DNA of 64,000 bases from Kangiellaceae bacterium. GTDB lineage: Bacteria; Pseudomonadota; Gammaproteobacteria; Enterobacterales; Kangiellaceae. Position 1 is the stretch's first letter. Each line of letters starts with the position of its first letter. Where the stretch lies: assembly GCA_019090895.1 (NCBI GenBank), contig JAHRVB010000163.1, positions 22,000 to 85,999 on the forward strand. The letters run 5' to 3'. The notes below the pieces were generated by a model. The model worked only from the letters and a program-made list of their open reading frames with translations, was not told where the DNA came from and made no database searches. This document shows, piece after piece, positions 58,026 through 64,000 of this stretch. The position numbers and the translations under genes were made by a program.

Positions 58026-59933
58026 TCAAAGACCATAGCCATGCAACGCAAATACTTTGTCTCGTAGTGTATGGCGATTAACTTCTTCTGCAGGAATCAA
58101 TTCGCCGACAACGAGTTCGATCTTAGACATGTATTTTCTGGGAACTCCGGTCATAGCCATTCCGTTCTTACGGCTGAACCAGCTTCCCCATAATCCTTTA
58201 AGCGCCATTGGAATCACTGGAACTGGTGTACGCTGAATGATGTGTTCAATACCTTGCTTGAACTCTCCTAACTGACCATCAGCGGTGAGCTTGCCCTCGG
58301 GGAATATGCAGACTACTTCATCTTGCTCGAGCGCCTTAGCGATACTGTCGAACGCGGAATCCATCAACGCTTGATTCTCTCGTGCTGGTGCTATCGGAAT
58401 TGCACCAATAAGTTTAAAAAATGGGCCAACAATAGGAAGTTTAAAAATCTTATAGTCCATTACGAATTTGACATTTCTTTTGCAATAACCGCCGATGATT
58501 AATGCATCAACAAAGCTCACGTGATTGCAAACTAAAACGCAGCCACTTTTCTTAGGGATCGAACTTAGATTTAGTTGCCTAATTCGATACAAGCTATTGA
58601 TCAAACACCAAGTTATGAAACGTGTAATGAACTCAGGTGCTTTGGTGAATACATAGATAGCCACTAATATATTAATGATACCGGTTATCAAAAACAGTTG
58701 AGGGATAGAATAATCAAAGGACAACAATATCATCGAGAACAATCCTGATACCACCATAAATAGTGCATTCAATATATTATTGCCAGCAATAATTCGGGAT
58801 AAGTGTTTCTTATCGCTTCTTTGTTGGACCAGTGAATAAAGCGGAACCGTATAAATTCCACCAAAGATACCAATGAATGCTATATCGAACAAAATGCGCC
58901 AGTTGTGCGACATTGCGATAAACTCTTTCCAAGAATAAATTGCTTCCATGCCCGTTTGTGGATTGGCGTTGTAAAGATCAATTGCAAACACACTGAGACC
59001 AATCGCGCCAATAGGGACGAGCCCGATTTCTACTCGACCGTTTGATAGTCGCTCACAAAGTACCGAACCGATACCTATGCCGATAGAAAATACCGCTAAG
59101 ATCAATGTTGCAACGGTTTCTTTGCCGGCTAGAGAGTATTGAGTATAATTAGCGATCTGAGCCAAAAAAACAGCGCCATAAAACCAAAACCAAGAGATGC
59201 CTAAAATGGCTAAGAATACAACTTTATTGGATTTTAAAAATTTTAGATTTCGATAAGTTTCACTAAACGGGTTCCAGTTTATTTTTAGTTCGGGGGCGAC
59301 AGAAGCGGTGTGTGGGATTTTTGTACTGACAAAATATCCCATTACTGACACGGTGAGAATGGCAGACGATAACCAAAACACAATGTCCCCCTCGAGAGCT
59401 GCTATCGCTCCACCGATAATGGTCCCTATTAGTATGGCGAGAAAGGTGCCTGATTCGACCAACGCATTTCCACCGACTAGTTCATCTTCTTCTAAATGTT
59501 GGGGAAGCAGTCCATATTTAATCGGACCAAATACAGTCGACTGGAAACCAAGCAAAAATAAAACAGTAAGCAGCATTATCGGATTGTCTAGATAAAGCCC
59601 GAGCGAGGCTAACATCATAATGCCGATTTCAGCTAGTTTGATAAAACGAATTGAGCGAGACTTTTCAAATTTATCTGCAAGTTGGCCCACAGTCGCAGAA
59701 AATAAAAAGAAAGGTAGAATAAAAATAACGGCAGCGGCTGTTACGAGTAACTTCGAATCCAATCCCAACGCGGATATGCCTCTAAATCCAATCATAATGA
59801 CAAGCGCATTCTTGAATATATTATCGTTGAGAGCGCCTAATGCTTGAGTGAGGAAAAAGGGTAGAAACCGTTTCTGTTTGAGTAGTGCAAACTGATGTGG
59901 TTGTTGCTCAATAGTATTTTCCGATTTCGACAT
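58026..59933 (-). CDS. LplT-like transporter fused to a PlsC acyltransferase
   Basis: A 635-residue protein. The first about 410 residues are an MFS transporter of the lysophospholipid (LplT) type, starting F-L-P-F-F-L-T-Q-A-L-G-A-L-N-D-N-I-F. The last about 200 residues are a 1-acyl-glycerol-phosphate acyltransferase domain with the H-x4-D motif N-H-V-S-F-V-D and F-P-E-G-K-L-T. In Aas-type proteins the acyltransferase is joined to an acyl-ACP synthetase; that AMP-binding part is absent here. It could flip lysophospholipid inward and re-acylate it. Confidence 0.92.
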   Translation of the reverse strand: MSKSENTIEQQPHQFALLKQKRFLPFFLTQALGALNDNIFKNALVIMIGFRGISALGLDSKLLVTAAAVIFILPFFLFSATVGQLADKFEKSRSIRFIKLAEIGIMMLASLGLYLDNPIMLLTVLFLLGFQSTVFGPIKYGLLPQHLEEDELVGGNALVESGTFLAILIGTIIGGAIAALEGDIVFWLSSAILTVSVMGYFVSTKIPHTASVAPELKINWNPFSETYRNLKFLKSNKVVFLAILGISWFWFYGAVFLAQIANYTQYSLAGKETVATLILAVFSIGIGIGSVLCERLSNGRVEIGLVPIGAIGLSVFAIDLYNANPQTGMEAIYSWKEFIAMSHNWRILFDIAFIGIFGGIYTVPLYSLVQQRSDKKHLSRIIAGNNILNALFMVVSGLFSMILLSFDYSIPQLFLITGIINILVAIYVFTKAPEFITRFITWCLINSLYRIRQLNLSSIPKKSGCVLVCNHVSFVDALIIGGYCKRNVKFVMDYKIFKLPIVGPFFKLIGAIPIAPARENQALMDSAFDSIAKALEQDEVVCIFPEGKLTADGQLGEFKQGIEHIIQRTPVPVIPMALKGLWGSWFSRKNGMAMTGVPRKYMSKIELVVGELIPAEEVNRHTLRDKVFALHGYGL

Positions 59934-59950
59934 AAATTAACTTCTTCCTA

Positions 59951-60625
59951 TCACTCGTCCTGATGACTAAAACGGGCATATTGCAAAAAATGTATGACCT
60001 GCTCAATAAGCTGACTATCCCACATCATAAACGAGTGATGCAAGGGCAGTACTATAAAGTCGGACATTTTGCGACATTGAGTATTGTATAGCTCTACTAC
60101 GCCGTCGCCCGGTGCATTGTTGGTGGCCGTTTTGTAAAACCAAGTGACTGGGACCAGGATGCTACTGGGCTGATCTCCAGCAATGATTCCCGTTTCAATG
60201 CTCGGCTCAGGTAAATGGCGGATCAGTTCACTATCAGGCGTTAAGTCATGAGTGACTTTGGGGGTAAAGTACTTTAACACCGGGTGATTCAGCATGTAGG
60301 TCGCAGTAGCTGTACCTTTATTCGGAGAGCCCAGCATGACACATCGGCCTATATTCCACTGAGGAGACTCAGCCAATAAACCTCGAATTAAAATACCGCC
60401 AAAAGAGTGCCCTATAAAATGGACCGGCAAACTAGCATCAATCCATTGGTTCAGCGTCGATAGTAAACCGGTTAGAATTTCTTGGTAACCTTTTGATACA
60501 CCTGGGTAGCCCGCGTTAAGTACTCGGTAGCCTTGATTTTTTAGTGCTCGTTCAAGTTTTCGCATACTTCGCGGAGAGCGGCCTAGTCCGTGTAATAGAA
60601 TGATTTGTTGATTACAGGCTTTCAT
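59951..60625 (-). CDS. lipase-like alpha/beta hydrolase
   Basis: A 224-residue hydrolase without a signal peptide. The N-terminal oxyanion segment is L-H-G-L-G-R-S and the nucleophile elbow is G-H-S-F-G-G (serine at about residue 74). The last histidine is in L-P-L-H-H-S-F-M. It has the look of PGAP1/lipase-like esterases. Its start codon overlaps the tatD stop by one base (TAATG on the minus strand), so the two are co-translated. Confidence 0.85.
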   Translation of the reverse strand: MKACNQQIILLHGLGRSPRSMRKLERALKNQGYRVLNAGYPGVSKGYQEILTGLLSTLNQWIDASLPVHFIGHSFGGILIRGLLAESPQWNIGRCVMLGSPNKGTATATYMLNHPVLKYFTPKVTHDLTPDSELIRHLPEPSIETGIIAGDQPSSILVPVTWFYKTATNNAPGDGVVELYNTQCRKMSDFIVLPLHHSFMMWDSQLIEQVIHFLQYARFSHQDE

Positions 60626-61428
60626 TAAAAGTCACTCAACTGCGTTAGGCCGAAAAAAGAAATGGTATTTTGATAACACTGCTCTGCCAAAGTTACCGTG
60701 TCGACGTCGCGAAGCTGTGCTACCGCTTTTCCAATATGAGGTAAATATTGCGGTAAATTACGACTCGATTTCGGTCGAGGACGCATGTCTCGAGGTAACA
60801 GGTAAGGCGCATCAGTCTCTAACATCAAACGATCTTCTGGAATGAGATGAACAATCTCTCTAAGCGCCTTACCTCGGCGTTCATCGCAAATCCATCCAGT
60901 AATACCAATGTGTAAATCGAGGTCTAAATAAGCCAATAATTGTTCCTTGGTACCGGTAAAACAATGAACAACCGCTCCTGTTAATTTAGAACGATATTTT
61001 TTCAATAATTTTAATTGTGTTTCAAATGCGTCACGCTCGTGTAAGAACAAGGGCTTTTTACAATCTACTGCGAGCGTGAGTTGCTGTTCAAACACCTTAA
61101 TCTGAGTCTCTCTTGGGGAGAAATCTCGGTTAAAATCCAGACCACACTCTCCAACAGCTACCACTGAATCATGCTCTAAAATTGCCTGGATTTGTCGGAT
61201 ATGAGTTTCTTCAAAATTCTTTGCATCGTGAGGGTGGCAACCAGCCGTGGAGAATAGTTGGTTGGTATATTGTGAAGACAATTGCAGAGCCTGCTGACTT
61301 TCTTGTAAATTAGTCCCGGTGACAATCTGGGCAACAATGTCTGTTTGTTGTGCTGCGATTATTATCGCTTCTCTGTCTTTGTCAAAGCGCTGATTGGTTA
61401 AATTAACGCCGATATCTATCCACTTCAT
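60625..61428 (-). CDS. TatD-family deoxyribonuclease
   Basis: A 267-residue TIM-barrel metal-dependent nuclease. Metal ligand motifs: W-I-D-I-G-V-N-L-T near the N-terminus, G-E-C-G-L-D-F, L-F-L-H-E-R, V-V-H-C-F-T-G and E-T-D-A-P-Y-L. The C-terminus carries the P-x-N-I/L-P segment. It overlaps the lipase-like gene by one base. It may be TatD or the related YcfH/YjjV; the paralogue cannot be told by eye. Confidence 0.92.
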   Translation of the reverse strand: MKWIDIGVNLTNQRFDKDREAIIIAAQQTDIVAQIVTGTNLQESQQALQLSSQYTNQLFSTAGCHPHDAKNFEETHIRQIQAILEHDSVVAVGECGLDFNRDFSPRETQIKVFEQQLTLAVDCKKPLFLHERDAFETQLKLLKKYRSKLTGAVVHCFTGTKEQLLAYLDLDLHIGITGWICDERRGKALREIVHLIPEDRLMLETDAPYLLPRDMRPRPKSSRNLPQYLPHIGKAVAQLRDVDTVTLAEQCYQNTISFFGLTQLSDF

Positions 61429-61542
61429 AGTGTGTTTGTTCTCGTGGTTGTTGGTCTTCCATCACGGAATAGTGCTATTCCACTGTGGATTTTGTACTTA
61501 TGGTGTAAACTTGGTTCAAGAGAAATAATAAAGGTAAATTTG

Positions 61543-62658
61543 ATGATGTCAAACTACACGCTCTATGGAACAGAATTTTCTCTGTATAGTGGCAAGGCTC
61601 GTGCTTATTTAGACTATAAATCCATCCCTTATGACGAAATATTGTCGACGGTTCGAGTCTATAAAGATACGATTGTTCCCAATACCGGCGTCAAATTTAT
61701 ACCAGTGGTAAAAACGCCTGACAATGAGTATTTGCAAGATACCTCCAATATTATCGATCAACTCGAAGTTAAGTTCCCAGAAAAGTCTGTTTACCCAAGT
61801 TCTCCAAAACAACGATTAGTATCACTGTTACTCGAACTCTACGGCGACGAGTGGCTATTAATTCCAGCAATGCATTACCGTTGGAACAATAAAGATCGGT
61901 CGTTCATATTTAAGGAATTTGGCAAAGTTGTTAGCCCAAAATCTCCTGGTTTCGTTCGAAAATTTTTAGGAAAGAAAGTCGGAGACCGGTTCAAAAGTAT
62001 GGTGCCGGCTTTGGGTATTACAGAAAAAACGATTCCAGCGATAGAACAATGGTTTGAAAAAGGATTTCTCGTTGACCTAGACAAGCATTTCGAAGCCCAT
62101 TCATTCTTATTAGGTGATATTCCCTGCATAGCGGACTTCGGATTCTATGGTCCATTATTTGCGCACATGTATCGCGAACCAAATTCGTTTGAAATGCTAA
62201 ATGAACAAGCGCCTAATGTGGTTGGTTGGATAAAGCGGATGCAAAATTCCGCTGAGTTAGAAGGAGATTTTATCGCCGATGATGAAATTCCAGAAACATT
62301 ATTTCCAATCTTAGCTAATCTGTTCGATACGCATTGGCCCGTGCTCGAAGATACTGCTGTGCGATTATCAGAATGGTATTCCCGAGAAACTAACGATATA
62401 CATATTACCGAGCCAACCCGAGTACCCAGACGACTAGGAATGCACCAATTTACAATTAATGGTGTGACCGAGCAAAGAATGGTCTTGCCGCACAGTCAAT
62501 GGATGATGCAACGTCCCATACATCTTTATAGTTCATTTTCTTCTAATGAGAAAAAAGCCATGGAACCTTTTTTAAAGAAAATAAATGCACTCTATGCAAT
62601 GCGATTTAATCTTGATGTAGAAGTATCTCGTCTCGATAACAAGTTTGTCATATTGTAG
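61543..62658 (+). CDS. glutathione S-transferase family protein with extended C-terminus
   Basis: A 371-residue protein. I chose ATG 61543 with AAAGG before it; the open frame extends upstream without a start signal and overlaps the tatD promoter. Residues about 1 to 80 are a GST N-terminal (thioredoxin-like) domain: L-Y-G-T-E-F-S-L-Y-S-G-K-A, F-I-P-V-V-K-T, L-Q-D-T-S-N-I-I. The next about 150 residues are an all-helical GST domain. The last about 120 residues are beyond normal GSTs and unrecognised. Confidence 0.8.
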   Translation: MMSNYTLYGTEFSLYSGKARAYLDYKSIPYDEILSTVRVYKDTIVPNTGVKFIPVVKTPDNEYLQDTSNIIDQLEVKFPEKSVYPSSPKQRLVSLLLELYGDEWLLIPAMHYRWNNKDRSFIFKEFGKVVSPKSPGFVRKFLGKKVGDRFKSMVPALGITEKTIPAIEQWFEKGFLVDLDKHFEAHSFLLGDIPCIADFGFYGPLFAHMYREPNSFEMLNEQAPNVVGWIKRMQNSAELEGDFIADDEIPETLFPILANLFDTHWPVLEDTAVRLSEWYSRETNDIHITEPTRVPRRLGMHQFTINGVTEQRMVLPHSQWMMQRPIHLYSSFSSNEKKAMEPFLKKINALYAMRFNLDVEVSRLDNKFVIL

Positions 62659-62691
62659 ACCTTTGTTTTCCTATCTAGCTTTAATACATCA

Positions 62692-63039
62692 ATGAAACAA
62701 CCTAGCGAAAAGGTCATTAGAATCTGGAAAACGGTTCAAGTCGTTCCCAGTGGTAAGGTTGCCAGTTATGGACAGATAGCGGATCTTGCTGGACTACCTG
62801 GACGCGCACGCTTGGTTGGGAAATCTTTGGGTTTAGCGCCTTCGTCTATGAATTTACCTTGGTATAGAATATTGAGAAGTAGCGGGCAGTTAGCTTTTGA
62901 GAAAGGAACTCGTCAAGCCGAAATGCAAAAGGGTTTTTTGCAAGAGGAAGGGGTGGTCGTCATGAATAACCGAGTTAAATTAAAACAATTCGGTTGGCAA
63001 CCTGATTTAGCTGAAATGTTGATAGGTTTAGAATTCTAG
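62692..63039 (+). CDS. alkyltransferase-like protein (MGMT family without the active cysteine)
   Basis: A 115-residue protein of the Ogt/MGMT DNA-binding fold. The conserved P-S-G-K-V-A-S-Y-G-Q-I-A and P-G-R-A-R-L-V-G-K-S-L segments are intact, but the active-site P-C-H-R is replaced by P-W-Y-R. This is the mark of alkyltransferase-like (ATL) proteins, which bind alkylguanine lesions and hand them to nucleotide-excision repair. Its stop codon lies inside a 7-bp tandem repeat. Confidence 0.9.
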   Translation: MKQPSEKVIRIWKTVQVVPSGKVASYGQIADLAGLPGRARLVGKSLGLAPSSMNLPWYRILRSSGQLAFEKGTRQAEMQKGFLQEEGVVVMNNRVKLKQFGWQPDLAEMLIGLEF

Positions 63040-63066
63040 GAGCTAGGAGCTAGGAGCTAGGAGCTA
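63036..63066 (+). repeat. 7-bp tandem repeat (CTAGGAG) at the ATL stop codon
   Basis: Four perfect copies of CTAGGAG plus a partial CTA. The first TAG of the array is the stop codon of the ATL gene. It resembles the TAGCAAC array behind rep: a 7-bp unit containing TAG directly behind a gene. Confidence 0.95.
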
Positions 63067-63109
63067 AAACATGATAACTGCAAAGTGAAACTTTAAAAAA
63101 TAAAATTAA

Positions 63110-63859
63110 ATGAAATTTAATATATTATCACTCACTATTATTCTTATCATATTATCTTTGAGAGCTAATGGCGTAGAATTCCCTTCAAGTCAACGCGCCG
63201 AAAAAGCGATTTCGCAGGTTGAATTGAAACTCAAAGAAGAGCTCACGAAAAAAGGACTTGAATATGGTTCACCAATTTTTATTCGGATCTTTAAACAATC
63301 TGCGACACTTGAAGTTTGGCTCGCAACAAGTGAGGGTAAGTATGCGCACTTCAAAGACTACTCCATCTGCATTTTTTCTGGCGAGTTAGGCCCTAAAACC
63401 AAACAAGGTGATTTACAAAGTCCGGAAGGTTTCTACTTTGTTAATGCAGCACGACTAAACCCTTGGAGTCGATTCCATTTATCTTTCAATTTAGGTTACC
63501 CTAATCAGTATGACCGATATCACGGCCGCACCGGAAGCGCACTAATGGTTCATGGTAATTGTGTTTCAATCGGCTGTTACGCAATGACAGATGACTATAT
63601 TAACGAAATTTATGCTTTGTCGGTTGCGGCGTTGAAAAATGGACAGCCGTTTTTTCGAGTGCATGCATTCCCATTCAAGTTAGAAGATAAAATATTAGAA
63701 CATCATAAAGAAAACCAATGGTATTCGTTTTGGTTAAATTTGAAAGAAGGTTATGAACTATTCAATAATACGGGAAATCCTCCCAACGTTAGAGTCGAAC
63801 AGGGGCGATACATATTCGATTCTGTTACTCAACGTCAATTAGTAGAAAAAGTACAATAA
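63110..63859 (+). CDS. YafK-like L,D-transpeptidase-fold protein
   Basis: A 249-residue exported protein with a signal peptide (about 1 to 21). The YkuD-type catalytic motif reads V-H-G-N-C-V-S-I-G-C-Y-A-M at about residues 145 to 157 and includes the nucleophile cysteine. The surrounding sequence follows the YafK (DpaA) family, whose E. coli member removes Braun's lipoprotein from peptidoglycan. It has no peptidoglycan-binding domain. Whether it cleaves or makes links cannot be told from sequence. Confidence 0.85.
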   Translation: MKFNILSLTIILIILSLRANGVEFPSSQRAEKAISQVELKLKEELTKKGLEYGSPIFIRIFKQSATLEVWLATSEGKYAHFKDYSICIFSGELGPKTKQGDLQSPEGFYFVNAARLNPWSRFHLSFNLGYPNQYDRYHGRTGSALMVHGNCVSIGCYAMTDDYINEIYALSVAALKNGQPFFRVHAFPFKLEDKILEHHKENQWYSFWLNLKEGYELFNNTGNPPNVRVEQGRYIFDSVTQRQLVEKVQ

Positions 63860-63877
63860 GAAAAAAGGAAAGAAAGT

Positions 63878-64000
63878 ATGGAATCTGATTCTAAATATTC
63901 AGTCGTTTACATTGGAAAGCTGGTAGACAATTTCTCATCAGAAAGGGTAGTACAAAACTTAATTGATTTATTTAATGTTAGACAAGAAAAAGCAGAACAA
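63878..64000 (+). CDS. start of an unknown gene, cut by the window end
   Basis: Frame open from ATG 63878 (AAAGGAAAGAAAG ribosome binding site) for 41 codons to the last base. The first residues (Y-I-G-K-L-V-D-N-F, V-V-Q-N-L-I-D-L-F-N-V) recall a short N-terminal module found ahead of several membrane domains in gammaproteobacteria (memory only). It follows the YafK-like gene by 18 bp and is probably co-transcribed with it. Confidence 0.6.
   Translation, partial: MESDSKYSVVYIGKLVDNFSSERVVQNLIDLFNVRQEKAEQ

Noticed and set aside
1..64000. CRISPR arrays, insertion sequences, tRNA or rRNA genes
   Set aside because: None found by reading; the only tandem arrays are the two 7-bp repeats and the coding repeats of the giant protein.

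Overview
The window looks like chromosomal DNA from a free-living, probably marine, gammaproteobacterium of low-to-moderate GC content. Rep helicase and GreB are very close to their enterobacterial counterparts. OmpW, an LplT-like lysophospholipid transporter, a YafK-like L,D-transpeptidase, TatD, Ung and many small DUF families common in marine gammaproteobacteria fit the same picture. The order Oceanospirillales/Alteromonadales (for example a Kangiella-like lineage) is a guess. There are no tRNA, rRNA, CRISPR, phage or IS genes, so this is an ordinary chromosome with scattered accessory genes.

Layout. 1-5.4 kb: a DUF1348 protein cut by the window edge, a small unknown protein, a PNPOx/flavodoxin-reductase/ferredoxin fusion, a double cupin, and a chemotaxis receptor with a FliA-like promoter. 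5.5-12 kb: a type II peroxiredoxin, an AraC-GyrI regulator, a VOC protein, a methionine aminopeptidase, a GST, an MFS transporter, a START-like secreted protein and a membrane protein. 12-16.6 kb: rep, followed directly by eight copies of a 7-bp repeat, then a LysR regulator divergent from a DUF1330 protein and a quinone-oxidoreductase-like MDR enzyme. 16.7-20.5 kb: a minus-strand group (TfoX-like, SH3-metallo-beta-lactamase of the ComEC type, GNAT, MmcQ/YjbR, membrane protein). 20.7-28.9 kb: a DUF6491 lipoprotein, a DegS/HtrA-like protease, an unknown protein with an ankyrin-like tail, a two-component system, DUF6058 and two small membrane proteins. 28-37.8 kb: an alpha/beta hydrolase, a sorbosone/PQQ-type sugar dehydrogenase and a 2436-residue repeat protein that ends in an OmpA-type outer-membrane protein. 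38-50.2 kb: a DUF3592 protein, a secreted NTF2-like protein, greB, an aldehyde dehydrogenase, OmpW, a CHASE-PAS-GGDEF-EAL enzyme, ung, a plant-type dapA, and a SulP transporter coupled to a double universal stress protein. 50.3-64 kb: a membrane-anchored metzincin-like protein, a DUF350 protein, a GNAT gene broken by a stop codon, a 1847-residue TIR-transmembrane-propeller-PDZ protein, an LplT-PlsC fusion, a lipase-like hydrolase coupled to tatD, a GST, an alkyltransferase-like protein, a YafK-like L,D-transpeptidase and a gene cut by the window end.

Most interesting items. (1) The 5.5-kb TIR gene: a TIR domain, one membrane span and a very large C-terminal part ending in tandem PDZ domains. 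It reads as a one-protein envelope sensor with a cytoplasmic TIR effector. (2) The giant surface protein, with eight exact 270-bp Ig-like units, a 2.2-kb calcium-binding acidic repeat region, an internal sorting-signal-like tail, and then a second signal-peptide-like segment plus an OmpA barrel in the same frame. (3) A dihydrodipicolinate synthase that reads like the plant-type enzyme. (4) A metzincin-type motif in an otherwise unrecognised protein. (5) Two different 7-bp tandem repeats, each placed at a stop codon. Function assignments rest on motif recognition by eye; no database search was run.
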